Source: Chitinophaga rhizosphaerae (GTDB lineage Bacteria > Bacteroidota > Bacteroidia > Chitinophagales > Chitinophagaceae). Taken from it: 64,000 nt of DNA. Under the pieces are notes generated by a model. It saw only the letters and a list, made by a program, of their open reading frames with translations, did not search any database and was not told where the DNA came from. Shown here piece after piece: positions 8,873-17,523 of the stretch (the stretch's first letter is position 1; every line of letters starts with the position of its first letter). The stretch covers positions 62,001 to 126,000 of the forward strand of contig NZ_RXLO01000008.1 in assembly GCF_003958645.1 (NCBI RefSeq), written 5' to 3'. A program made the translations under genes and the position numbers.

Positions 8873-10228
8873 ATGAGTTTCGAGAGCAAATACCCCTACA
8901 ACGGAGAAACCATCGCGAGCTATCCGGCGCATACGCCCGAACAACTGCAAGACAAACTGAAGGCCGGCCATCGTGCTTTCCAGGCGTTGCGGCAGGCCGG
9001 TGTGGCGAAGCGGGCGGAATGGATGCGGAAGGTGGCGGAATTACTGAACGAACAAGCCGACCGGCACGCTGAGCTCATCACCCGTGAAATGGGGAAAACA
9101 CTCAAAGAAGCAAAGGCCGAAGTGTTGAAATGCGCATCCACGGCCGAATATTACGCGGGTAACATCGAAAATATGCTGGAGCCGAGGATCATAGCGTCCA
9201 ATGCGCGCAAGAGCTACGTGGCTTTTGAGCCGAAAGGGATCATCCTCGCCATCATGCCCTGGAATTTCCCGTACTGGCAGGTGTTCCGGTTTGCCATTCC
9301 CAACCTGCTGGCGGGCAATGCCGCCGTGCTGAAACATGCCAGCAACGTAAGCGGCTGCAGCCTGGCGATTGCCGGGGTGTTCCTGGAAGCGGGGTTCCCG
9401 GAAGGCGCGTTCCAGTCGTTACTGGTAGCTTCCAAAGATATCGGGCCCATCATCGCCGATCCCCGCGTACAGGGCGTTACGCTGACGGGCAGCACGCCCG
9501 CGGGCATGAGCGTGGCCTCCCTGGCCGGGAAACACCTCAAGAAAACCGTGCTCGAGCTCGGCGGCAGCGATCCGTTCATCGTCCTCAATGACGCCGACCT
9601 CAACACCGCCGCCACCACCGCCGTGAAAGCCCGCATGCAGAACGCCGGCCAATCGTGCATCGCCGCCAAACGCTGGATCGTCGATAAAAGCATCGCGGAA
9701 GATTTCACACAGCAAGTACAAAGTCTTATCACCTCCCTGCGCCAGGGCGACCCCTTCCTCCCCGAAACCGACCTCGGCCCCATGGCCCGCCCCGACCTCG
9801 CCAAAGCGCTCAACGGCCAATTGCAAAGCACCCTCTGGCAGGGCGCGGAATTACTCGCAGGCGGCGAGCAACATAATGCCAATTTCGCGGCCACGCTCCT
9901 TTCCGGCGTAAAACCGGGTATGACGGCCTTCGACGAAGAAACCTTCGGTCCGCTGGCGGTGGTGATCACCGCTAACGACGAGCAGGATGCCATCCGCCTC
10001 GCCAATAATACCCCCTTCGGCCTGGGTGCCTCCATTTGGACGAAAGACCTCGAAAAAGCGGCCCGCCTCGCTCCGCTCATCGAAAGCGGGAACGTGTTCG
10101 TCAATGCCATGGTGCGGTCAGACGCGCGGCTGCCTTTCGGCGGTATCAAGCATTCCGGCTACGGGCGCGAGCTTTCCATCGAAGGGGTGCATGAGTTCCT
10201 CAATATCAAGACGGTTTATATCCAATGA
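8873..10228 (+). CDS. NAD(P)-dependent succinate-semialdehyde dehydrogenase (Sad/GabD-like)
   Basis: This 451-residue aldehyde dehydrogenase resembles the Sad/YneI branch, which oxidises succinate semialdehyde to succinate. The motif MPWNFPYWQ matches the cofactor-binding region and TGSTPAG the Rossmann loop. LELGGSDPF contains the general-base glutamate. The nucleophilic cysteine lies in NAGQSCIAAKR, and EETFGPLAVV is the late family signature. Length fits this branch (about 455), which is shorter than typical 480-500 residue ALDHs. No GABA transaminase gene is adjacent, so the physiological aldehyde is inferred. A near-consensus TATCTTTA lies just upstream. Confidence 0.88.
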   Translation: MSFESKYPYNGETIASYPAHTPEQLQDKLKAGHRAFQALRQAGVAKRAEWMRKVAELLNEQADRHAELITREMGKTLKEAKAEVLKCASTAEYYAGNIENMLEPRIIASNARKSYVAFEPKGIILAIMPWNFPYWQVFRFAIPNLLAGNAAVLKHASNVSGCSLAIAGVFLEAGFPEGAFQSLLVASKDIGPIIADPRVQGVTLTGSTPAGMSVASLAGKHLKKTVLELGGSDPFIVLNDADLNTAATTAVKARMQNAGQSCIAAKRWIVDKSIAEDFTQQVQSLITSLRQGDPFLPETDLGPMARPDLAKALNGQLQSTLWQGAELLAGGEQHNANFAATLLSGVKPGMTAFDEETFGPLAVVITANDEQDAIRLANNTPFGLGASIWTKDLEKAARLAPLIESGNVFVNAMVRSDARLPFGGIKHSGYGRELSIEGVHEFLNIKTVYIQ

Positions 10229-10592
10229 TCCGTCAACAGGACTGACTTTTCGACTTCCCACATTCGTAGTATTTCGTTTAATATTATCTAGTTCCGCTAT
10301 TAAAGAATAGGGGTACTTCCTATATTTGAACGTCTTAGAGACAGAACCTAACATTATGCATTCGATCGATGTAACGGCACGGGCCAACACATCAATTTTA
10401 CAGGGCCAATTTCCCCCAGGCCATGCCAACACCGGAAGCCTTGGTTACACGGGCTTTCGCGAAATCAACGGGCACGGATGCCCGGTGGAGTTCTCATGCT
10501 GTCAATCTGTTCGGTGAACTAAAACTTGATCCCGCGCGCGAAAGGCCCGCGGAAGAAACACACATTTATTATTTGGACCTGACGATCGAGCT
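10229..10592 (+). promoter_or_regulatory. Long leader region upstream of the glycosyltransferase pair
   Basis: This 364-nt stretch has an exact TAnnTTTG element (TATATTTG at 10321-10328), implying a leader of about 260 nt before the glycosyltransferase. Inside it, an ATG at 10356 opens a 53-codon frame ending near 10517. That frame has no recognised relative and is only a possible small protein or leader peptide. No terminator-like hairpin was found in the leader. Confidence 0.35.
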
Positions 10593-11381
10593 GTGAATAA
10601 AAACATGGAAACAGACATGCTGGAACTGACCAGGTTACCGTCCCATTTGAACCTAACTATTGCTGGAAACACGGTAACCTCAAAATTTGACCTCATCATT
10701 CCCTGCTGCAATCCGCCGGAAGGCTGGGTAGGGCAAATGACAAAAGATTTCCGGGAACTGCAGGGGCTGATGCCCGGCACGGAAATCAGGCTGATACTGG
10801 TGAACGACGGGTCAGTCCGCAACATGCATACCGCGCTGTTGCAGGAACTGGCACTCCGGATTCCCGGCGTCCGCATCATCGACCACCCCGTCAACCGCGG
10901 AAAAGGCTACGCATGCCGATTAGGCGTTGCCGTTAGCGACGCGTCGTACATCGTTTGTACCGACTTCGATTTTCCGTTTGGTGTAGAGGCGGTGAAACGG
11001 GCTTTCGAACAATTGCTCGAAGGTGCCGACGTGGTAGCCGGCGCGCGCGGAAGCCAGTACGTGGCCATGCTGCCGCCCGCGCGGAAAATGATCACGCGGG
11101 TAAACCGGCTCATGAACCGCTGGCTGTTGCAGCTGCCTGTTTCCGACGCGCAGGCCGGCCTGAAAGCTTTCAATAGCCGCGGCAGGATGGAGTTTCTGTC
11201 TACCCGCATCGACGGCTTCCTGTACGACAGCGAGTTCGTCAAGCGCGCAGGCCGCAACAAAACGCTGAACATCCGTTCCATTCCCATTTCCTGCCGGCCA
11301 GACATTCAGTTCTCCGATTTCCGGAGTACCGTGTTGCTGCGCGAATTCGTTAACTTCATGGGCCTGCTTGTAAAAAGATGA
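10593..11381 (+). CDS. Family 2 glycosyltransferase (DPM1-like)
   Basis: This 262-residue soluble GT-A glycosyltransferase transfers a sugar from a nucleotide or lipid-linked donor. FDLIIPCCNPP begins the nucleotide-binding fold at about residue 34, LVNDGSV follows, and the acidic metal-binding motif is in VCTDFDFPFG. The segment HPVNRGKGYA is typical of dolichyl-phosphate-mannose synthase-like enzymes. There are no C-terminal membrane helices, unlike many polyprenol-phosphate transferases. The start could be the GTG at 10593 or the ATG four codons later. It overlaps the next gene, a polysaccharide deacetylase, by 4 nt (ATGA), so the two act in one pathway, probably surface polysaccharide synthesis. 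Confidence 0.82.
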   Translation: MNKNMETDMLELTRLPSHLNLTIAGNTVTSKFDLIIPCCNPPEGWVGQMTKDFRELQGLMPGTEIRLILVNDGSVRNMHTALLQELALRIPGVRIIDHPVNRGKGYACRLGVAVSDASYIVCTDFDFPFGVEAVKRAFEQLLEGADVVAGARGSQYVAMLPPARKMITRVNRLMNRWLLQLPVSDAQAGLKAFNSRGRMEFLSTRIDGFLYDSEFVKRAGRNKTLNIRSIPISCRPDIQFSDFRSTVLLREFVNFMGLLVKR

Positions 11382-12184
11382 AAAAGATCCTGATCAGTGT
11401 AGACGTCGAGGAATTCGATATTCCCGAGGAGTATGGCCAGCGCATCCCGCTGGAAGAGAAGCTGCGCGTGAGTGAAGCCGGTGTGAGAAAAACGCTGGAC
11501 CTCTTCGCGGAGTGCGGTGTGCGGGGAACTTTTTTCATCACCGCTTTCTGGGCGAAGCATTTCCCCGAACTGGTCCGCGCAATCGCGGAACGCCACGAGA
11601 TCGCATCGCACGCCTACTATCACGACCGTTTCGAAAACCCCGACCTGCTGGCCTCAAAGCTTGAACTGGAAAGGATTTCGGGCCGGCCGGCAATCGGTTT
11701 CCGGATGCCGCGGCTCCAACCTGTAGACCTCGACGCGCTGTATGCCGCCGGTTACCTGTACGACGCCTCGGTGAACCCCACCTGGCTGCCCGGGCGGTAC
11801 GATAACCGGCATGTTCCCCGGCAGGTGCATGCCCTGGGGCCGATCTGGGAAATGCCGACTTCGGTGACGCCGCGGATGCGCATCCCGGTTTTCTGGCTTA
11901 GCGTCAAAAACATGCCGCTGTGGTTCTCGCAAACCTGTGCCGCCAGTATTCTCAAAAAAGAGGATTATTTCAGCTGCTACTTCCACCCCTGGGAGCTGGA
12001 AGATATCGGCCGGTACAAACTGCCCGTGTACGTGAAACGCGCACGCGGTCCGCATTTGGTAGAAAAGATGCGCCGGTGGCTGATCTGGCTGGGCACGAAA
12101 GGAACTTTCGTTTCTCACACGGATTACCTCCGCGAAACGGGCCTGCTCACGGGCACTACCGTAACTTCCGGCGGAAAGGCATAA
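11378..12184 (+). CDS. Polysaccharide deacetylase family protein (NodB-like)
   Basis: This 268-residue protein has a NodB-homology fold. SVDVEEFD near the N-terminus supplies the metal-binding aspartate. Residues ASHAYYHDRF carry the H-x3-H metal ligands and FRMPRLQ the conserved arginine strand. The C-terminal YFHPWEL is typical of the subfamily linked to exopolysaccharide loci. The likely reaction is N-deacetylation of a glycan or of a lipid-linked sugar. There is no signal peptide, so it may act in the cytoplasm with the overlapping glycosyltransferase. The last 61 nt overlap the end of the convergent DUF6807 gene. Confidence 0.82.
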   Translation: MKKILISVDVEEFDIPEEYGQRIPLEEKLRVSEAGVRKTLDLFAECGVRGTFFITAFWAKHFPELVRAIAERHEIASHAYYHDRFENPDLLASKLELERISGRPAIGFRMPRLQPVDLDALYAAGYLYDASVNPTWLPGRYDNRHVPRQVHALGPIWEMPTSVTPRMRIPVFWLSVKNMPLWFSQTCAASILKKEDYFSCYFHPWELEDIGRYKLPVYVKRARGPHLVEKMRRWLIWLGTKGTFVSHTDYLRETGLLTGTTVTSGGKA

Positions 12185-13380
12185 TCGTTCCAGTACGCTT
12201 CGGCCTGTTCGGCCGTCAACTCGCCATCGAACGTAACGATGCGGTAGCGCTGTGTATAGGATTGCCCGGGCACGAGGGGCCAGGGTTTGTTTTTCGTGGG
12301 ACTGAAGTTCGCGAATACCTGTCCGCCCTGGTCGTTTTCCGGCCAAACACGGAGGGGTTGCGGGGAATTGAAGTTCTGCGGACAGGAGAGCACGAGCAGT
12401 CCCCCGTTCCCGGCTTTCAGCGCGCCCTGAACGATGAACCAACGCGCCAGCGAGCCATCTGCCTGCTTGCGGTCTTTCCCTTCAGACGTCAGCACTGTAC
12501 TGTTCGCAGGATTCCATTCTTCTGCTCCGCGGATAGCAAATCCGCCGCCATAGCGGTATTCGTTGAGCGTGACCGGCGCGGCGGAGGCACATTGGAGGGT
12601 GGAATTATAGTCCCACACGAAATGTTCGTCTGCCGTGTTGTAGACTTTTATTTCCAGCAGCTCCGTCATGGCCGTCCGATCGGGGCTTCCGATCACGACG
12701 TGGTCCTGCATTTGCCGGAATCCGCCGAATACGTTGCCGGCAGTCAGGGAATTCTGCGGGGAAGACACAGGGCGCACGGTACCGGAGCGTTTTTTCAGGT
12801 TCCAGAAATCGACCGTTTGGCCTTCGAATTCAGTGTCTGTCCAGGGGCTCCAGATGCCGAGGTGATGGTAATGATCTTTGGGATGGATGTTGGTGAGCGA
12901 TTTGCCTTGCGGCGTGAAGGCGGGATGGATGAAGCCTCCGCGGCGGAAAGCCGTATCGGCGCCGGCTGGCGGTTCCATGATGGCGGCGCGGTAATGCAGG
13001 ACGGGATGCCCGCCACGGGAAATGGTATATCCGCCGTCTTCTTCCTTATATGTGATTTGACGCTTGTTTACAGGCACGTCCACTTTGCTTTTCAGCAACA
13101 CGAGATCGAAAGTGCGCTCCGCACCCGCAGGCAGATCGTTCCGCAGTTGCCAGGCGATCTGGCCATCTTCCTGCTGAACGTTTTGCTCCACCTTCTTCCC
13201 GTTTTCCACGCTCACCAGGCGGTACGCCTTCCCCGGCTCCGCCTCAAACGGCACCTGGATGATCGTCTGGTGACGGTTTACGGCCCCCGCTTTTACGGTG
13301 ATGCGCGCCACCACTTGCGAAGAAGCCCTGTGGCCGAATAAAAAGGCCATGCAGCATAGGACATAATACGGTTTCGCCAT
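12124..13380 (-). CDS. DUF6807 (PmoA-like) family exported protein
   Basis: This 418-residue protein starts at MAKPYYVLCC, giving a signal peptide that ends near ASSQ; a longer in-frame start adds 35 residues without homology. The middle has the PmoA/DUF6807 hallmark GFIHPAFTPQGK, then DHYHHLGIW and FEGQTVDFWNL. These proteins, often called methane oxygenase PmoA, are beta-sandwich proteins common in Bacteroidota glycan-use loci; no oxygenase chemistry is shown by the sequence. The 3' end overlaps the convergent deacetylase gene by 61 nt. It is divergent from the caspase-like peptidase gene. Its function is unknown. Confidence 0.82.
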   Translation of the reverse strand: MAKPYYVLCCMAFLFGHRASSQVVARITVKAGAVNRHQTIIQVPFEAEPGKAYRLVSVENGKKVEQNVQQEDGQIAWQLRNDLPAGAERTFDLVLLKSKVDVPVNKRQITYKEEDGGYTISRGGHPVLHYRAAIMEPPAGADTAFRRGGFIHPAFTPQGKSLTNIHPKDHYHHLGIWSPWTDTEFEGQTVDFWNLKKRSGTVRPVSSPQNSLTAGNVFGGFRQMQDHVVIGSPDRTAMTELLEIKVYNTADEHFVWDYNSTLQCASAAPVTLNEYRYGGGFAIRGAEEWNPANSTVLTSEGKDRKQADGSLARWFIVQGALKAGNGGLLVLSCPQNFNSPQPLRVWPENDQGGQVFANFSPTKNKPWPLVPGQSYTQRYRIVTFDGELTAEQAEAYWNDYAFPPEVTVVPVSRPVSRR

Positions 13381-13487
13381 ATTACAAATGATTATTATAA
13401 GATAAAAATACACATTCCGCCCGACAATCACAATAACTGGAATTAGTGTAAATTCGGAGTGCAATTGAACCCCAAAACCCCTCATCC

Positions 13488-14972
13488 ATGAAAAAGGATA
13501 AAATCATCGTTTCCAATCGGAAGGCGCTGGAAAAGAAGTACGGCGCCAAGCTTCCTGCTTTTCTGCAAGACCTGGAAGACCTGAAAGCCGCTGACAAAGC
13601 GCGTGGCCTGAGCACCGAGATCGTGTTCGTGGACGACGCCAGGGTCATGAAAACCTACAAGGTCACGGCCGTGAAGAACGAGGCAGACGCACGGCAGAAC
13701 AAACGGGCCATAGACGGGCTGTACAAACACTTCCAGCCCGATTACATCCTCATTGCCGGCGCGCAGGACGTAATCCCGTTCCAGCCGCTGAAGAATCTCG
13801 TCCACAGTCAGGACGACGAAGACGCCATCGTTCCCAGCGATCTGCCGTATGCCTGCGACAAACCCTGGTCAGACGATCCCGGAAAATTCGTGAGCCCCAC
13901 GCGGGTGGTGGGCCGCCTGCCCGACCTTCCCCGCGGGAAGGACCCTAAATATTTCCATTCGCTCGTCCGCGATGCTATTACCAGTAAGCCCGGCAACCAT
14001 AAAGATTATCTTAACTACCTGGCCATCAGCGTGTACGAATGGCGCCTGTCTACCGAAGAAAGCGTGCAGAACATCTTCGGCAACACCGAAAAACTGCACC
14101 TCTCCCCTACAAAAGGCCCCCGCTGGACACCTACGCAGCTCAAGGCCAAAACGCATTTCATCAACTGCCACGGCGCCCTGGAAGACGGGAATTATTACGG
14201 TCAGAAAGGCAGTAATTATCCCATTTCCCATACATCGGGATGGCTGGAGAAAAAAATCGCGAAAGGCACGGTGATGGCGGCTGAATGCTGTTATGGCGCG
14301 CAGTTGTACGATCCGGGCCTCACGGATTCCGGTTACCCGAGCATGGCGTCGCAATACCTCCTGCAACACGCCGTTGCGGTGGCGGGCAGCTCTACCATCG
14401 CGTACGGGCCAACGGAAGGCCAGGGGCTGGCGGACCTTATCACGCAATATTTCATTATTAACGTACTGCGCGGCGCTTCCACAGGGCGCGCGTTCCTGGA
14501 GGCGCGACAGCGTTTCCTCGATGAAATGGGCCCTACGCTCGATCCGTACGAGATCAAAACTTTGTCGCAATTCTATCTTTTGGGCGATCCGTCGCTCGTA
14601 CCGGTAAACGTTCCTGCTAAAACGTGCGATGTGCGGGAGAACCGGCGGGAAGGTCTGCAGGCCAAAGGCCTCATGCTCGCACAGTTCCTCGCCGTGCCGA
14701 AAGCGCTGCCGGTTACTGAAGAGCCCGCCAGCATCAAGGCGCTCGTCAAGGCACATAAATTTCCCGGAAAAGCCACCAAGAAAGTTTTCGTGATGGAAGG
14801 CGGCCCTGCTCCCCTGGCCCGCGGACTACACGCCAAGGGGATGGGCGCACCCGTGAAATTTCACGTATATTCGGCTTCGAAGTTTCACGGCAAGTTCAAG
14901 GAAACCAATGTGTTGGTGGTAAAAGAAAGGGCCGGACAAATCCTTGGAGAAAGAACATATGTCAGAAGATAA
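13488..14972 (+). CDS. Cytoplasmic caspase-like (clan CD, C25-like) cysteine peptidase
   Basis: This 494-residue protein lacks a signal peptide. Residues about 80-370 follow the gingipain/C25 layout. YILIAGAQDVIP is a core strand and PSDLPYACD the pre-catalytic segment. VVGRLPDLPRG follows, then the catalytic histidine in HFINCHG (His228) and the probable nucleophile in AECCYG (Cys268, with Cys267 beside it). The domain ends with FYLLGDPSLVPV. The 40-residue His-Cys spacing is normal for clan CD. About 120 C-terminal residues are not recognised. The stop lies 14 nt inside the next gene, so the two are translationally coupled. Secreted gingipain relatives have sorting signals that this protein lacks, so an intracellular, possibly defence or cell-death role is only an inference. 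Confidence 0.75.
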   Translation: MKKDKIIVSNRKALEKKYGAKLPAFLQDLEDLKAADKARGLSTEIVFVDDARVMKTYKVTAVKNEADARQNKRAIDGLYKHFQPDYILIAGAQDVIPFQPLKNLVHSQDDEDAIVPSDLPYACDKPWSDDPGKFVSPTRVVGRLPDLPRGKDPKYFHSLVRDAITSKPGNHKDYLNYLAISVYEWRLSTEESVQNIFGNTEKLHLSPTKGPRWTPTQLKAKTHFINCHGALEDGNYYGQKGSNYPISHTSGWLEKKIAKGTVMAAECCYGAQLYDPGLTDSGYPSMASQYLLQHAVAVAGSSTIAYGPTEGQGLADLITQYFIINVLRGASTGRAFLEARQRFLDEMGPTLDPYEIKTLSQFYLLGDPSLVPVNVPAKTCDVRENRREGLQAKGLMLAQFLAVPKALPVTEEPASIKALVKAHKFPGKATKKVFVMEGGPAPLARGLHAKGMGAPVKFHVYSASKFHGKFKETNVLVVKERAGQILGERTYVRR

Positions 14973-15219
14973 ACGTGAAAAACAGCAAAAGGTAAAAGGG
15001 AGATTAACGCTCCGGACCTTTGCAAGGAATACCAAAAGCGAAAGCCTGGGCGTGTACCTGGAAACGGCAGACGACTGTTTCCTCATACGCCCGGCTTCCG
15101 GCAATCCGTTTGAAAACCCCCTCGCCAAGCTGGCCGGCAAGTACATCGAAGCCACCGGGCGAAGGAGCGCTTATGTCTTTTTCGCGTCCAAATGGCGCGA
15201 AATCCCCGATCCGGACTGA
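14959..15219 (+). CDS. Small partner protein of the C25-like peptidase
   Basis: This 86-residue protein overlaps the peptidase gene by 14 nt. The ATG at 14959 was preferred because GGAGAAAG sits at proper distance before it. After a Lys/Glu-rich start the sequence alternates short beta-strand-like blocks: GRLTLRTF, SLGVYLET, CFLIRP, NPFENPLAKLAGKYIEATG, AYVFF. The GKYIEATG ending resembles the last strands of small OB-like barrels, but this is a visual impression. No catalytic residues are apparent. Tight coupling suggests a substrate, inhibitor or adaptor of the peptidase. Confidence 0.65.
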   Translation: MSEDKREKQQKVKGRLTLRTFARNTKSESLGVYLETADDCFLIRPASGNPFENPLAKLAGKYIEATGRRSAYVFFASKWREIPDPD

Positions 15220-15313
15220 TGCCTCTCCAACTAATCCTGTTATTTCCGCTGGTGTAATCGCATGCAACCAAAAGGGCAAAACGGGTGTCCTTTATATAAA
15301 CAAATCTGTCGCC

Positions 15314-15838
15314 ATGATCCGCCATTCTAACTCCTGGTCGACTGTTTGTTTACTTGCAGTGCTTTTTCTGTGCACAGCGCCCCTGCAGGCAAACAGTCAG
15401 CAAATCAATCGCCTCATGCAGCAAAAAACCGCTGCATTGCCCGGCACTTATTGTATCTCGTTCAAATCTTCCCTCGGAACGCTTCGCTACATGCTGCATA
15501 TCGACAGTACGAGCGGGATGTTTTTTTACGGGAAGATGGAAAGTGATCCGCGGTATATCACGAAGCGCCGGGACTTCTGTTACATCAAGGGGATCGTGAC
15601 GCCTGGAAAGCGGTACGATTTCATCATGAAACCCGATCTGCAAAACGGCTTGCCGTACGAGCTTCCGTGTAGCCCGTACGAGTGGCTGCTGAACAACAAG
15701 GTGTATTTCTCGTTCCGTGAAGAGGGGATCATCAGCGGCTACATGGTGGTGCGCAATGAATTCAGTACGCCCAATTTCAGTTTTTCGGGCATGAAACAGG
15801 CGTTGCCGCAAGACGGTAATCTTACGAGGAGAGACTAA
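15314..15838 (+). CDS. Small exported protein of unknown function
   Basis: This 174-residue protein has a clear signal peptide: a basic start, hydrophobic VCLLAVLFL, then a likely cleavage after LQANS. The mature part is beta-rich with paired cysteines (DFCYIKG and LPCSPYEW). The frame stays open upstream to 15020, but that part overlaps the previous gene and lacks a signal peptide, so the ATG at 15314 is the likely start. It overlaps the convergent epimerase gene by 4 nt. I do not recognise its family. Confidence 0.6.
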   Translation: MIRHSNSWSTVCLLAVLFLCTAPLQANSQQINRLMQQKTAALPGTYCISFKSSLGTLRYMLHIDSTSGMFFYGKMESDPRYITKRRDFCYIKGIVTPGKRYDFIMKPDLQNGLPYELPCSPYEWLLNNKVYFSFREEGIISGYMVVRNEFSTPNFSFSGMKQALPQDGNLTRRD

Positions 15839-16854
15839 CGGGTGCGGGTAAGCACAGCGCCCGTTCCGTTTCGGTCTGCATAGTAGATGACGCCGTTTTC
15901 GATGCGGACGCCGGTAGCGATATCTTCCGCGAGGAGGAGCGGCCCGTCCATGTCCACAAAATCGAGATAAGGGAGAAGGTGCGCAACGGCGGAAGTGCCT
16001 ACGGTGCTTTCGTTCATGCTGCCGGTCATGACTTTCATGCCGCGTTGTTTGGCTTCGAGGATCATCCTGCGGGCGGGCGTGATGCCACCGCATTTGGTGA
16101 GTTTGATATTGATGCCGTGGAAATAGCCATGGCACCGGGCTACGTCTTGCTCCACGATGCAGCTTTCGTCTGCGATCAGGGGCAGGGCGGATTTTTCGAA
16201 TACTTTCATCATACCGTCCCAATCGGCCGCGGGCATGGGTTGTTCGATAAACTCGACGCCCAGGCTGCGGAAGGCTTCCGCGTTCCGGAGGGTTTCATCC
16301 ACGCCCCAGGCGCAGTTCGCGTCTACCCTGAAAACGGCACCGGTGTGCCGGCGCAGTTCCCGGATGATGGCGATATCGTCTTTCGTTCCCAGTTTGATTT
16401 TATAGATCGGCCAGGGGAATTCCTGCAGCTTGCGGACCATATTTTCCACCGTATCGATGCCGATAGTATAGTCGGTCATGGGGTTGAAGGAAGGGTCGAG
16501 ATGCCAGACTTCGTACAGTTTCTTGCCGAGTTGCTGGGCGTGAAGATCATGCGCGGCGAGGTCGAGGGCGCAGAGGGCGAACATGTTGTTTTTGAGCCGG
16601 GGGAACATTTCGTCCCAGAAATCTTCCGGTGTATCCAGGGTGTAGCTTTCGATGAAGGGGCGATGGGCGTTGAGGGCGTCCATCAACATAGGTACGGTGA
16701 TGTTGTAATAGGAATTGTCGGCTGTTTCGCCGAGGCCACTGAAGCCATTCTGCGAGAGTTTGGCCACGAGGAGCGGTTGAACGTCTTTGCTTTTCCGGGA
16801 GATGGTAAATGTATGCCGGAATTTGAGTTCAAAGGGATATAATGTCAATTCCAT
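15835..16854 (-). CDS. L-Ala-D/L-Glu (dipeptide) epimerase, enolase superfamily
   Basis: This 339-residue protein epimerises dipeptides such as L-Ala-D-Glu released from murein, helping cell-wall recycling. The muconate-lactonizing subgroup signatures are present. YKIKLG supplies the KxK base. RVDANCAW, FIEQP and ADESC provide the three metal ligands, and INIKLTKCGG has the second catalytic lysine. The C-terminal DMDGPLLLAED loop matches characterised dipeptide epimerases. Other substrates (for example other Xaa-Glu dipeptides) are possible, since specificity varies in this family. No murein-peptide transporter is adjacent. Confidence 0.87.
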   Translation of the reverse strand: MELTLYPFELKFRHTFTISRKSKDVQPLLVAKLSQNGFSGLGETADNSYYNITVPMLMDALNAHRPFIESYTLDTPEDFWDEMFPRLKNNMFALCALDLAAHDLHAQQLGKKLYEVWHLDPSFNPMTDYTIGIDTVENMVRKLQEFPWPIYKIKLGTKDDIAIIRELRRHTGAVFRVDANCAWGVDETLRNAEAFRSLGVEFIEQPMPAADWDGMMKVFEKSALPLIADESCIVEQDVARCHGYFHGINIKLTKCGGITPARRMILEAKQRGMKVMTGSMNESTVGTSAVAHLLPYLDFVDMDGPLLLAEDIATGVRIENGVIYYADRNGTGAVLTRTR

Positions 16855-17523
16855 AGGATAAATATACGGCGGAAAGTTTCATTTTTTCATCCATTCTGGA
16901 AGGGCTTGAAAGGGTGGTTGAAATAATGCGAAAGTGGGAACGGACAAGCGGAAAACCGCTCCCCATTTCTTCGAACCCTGCTTTGGACGGGAGTTTCCGG
17001 TACTCAGACCGATAAACAATTGCTGATGACCGATGCTGTTTCGGCGTGTATGAGGCAGGGTTGTAGAAAAAATTCCACTATTCGGTATTCGGAATGTTGG
17101 GGCTGATCCCTGGTTGATGTGAAATGGGTCAACGACTGGCAATGCGGTATTATCGTTTTTTTGCGATCAAAAAGCGATTATCATATCCCGCGTTCCAGAG
17201 GCAATCGCCTGAAGTTATCTTATGGCCTTCGGGATGGAAATAATCATCGCTTCAGGTACTACTTTACCAATCATTACAATCGCGTTCGCTAAGCAACTCC
17301 AGGCTTTGTTGCCAGGGCGATTATTTGCCGATTCAGCGAACCGGTCGCATAGATCCTTCATATTACATCGATTGATTAATGGGAAAGGATGGCTTGCTGG
17401 CGATTATGACAGGTAAAAATCCGGATATCCCGCAGTTGTGTAGAGAAGGTCATTATGCTGGCTTCATCGAAGAAGTTCATTTTCCTGTTCTTAAAGTCAG
17501 TTGCGGTGCTCGCGGCCATGGGG
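16855..17523. other. 669-bp stretch without a supported gene
   Basis: No recognised coding region, RNA gene or repeat was found. A 56-codon frame from ATG 17379 runs on the plus strand into the 3' end of malQ but resembles nothing I know. Composition is a little A+T-richer than its flanks. It may be decayed sequence. Confidence 0.4.

Noticed and set aside
15020..15313. Upstream extension of the exported protein gene
   Set aside because: The extension overlaps the small peptidase partner in another frame and would bury the signal peptide 98 residues inside the protein.
16965..16990. TTCGAA motif resembling a tRNA T-loop
   Set aside because: The flanking bases cannot form a T-stem and no acceptor or anticodon stem could be found.
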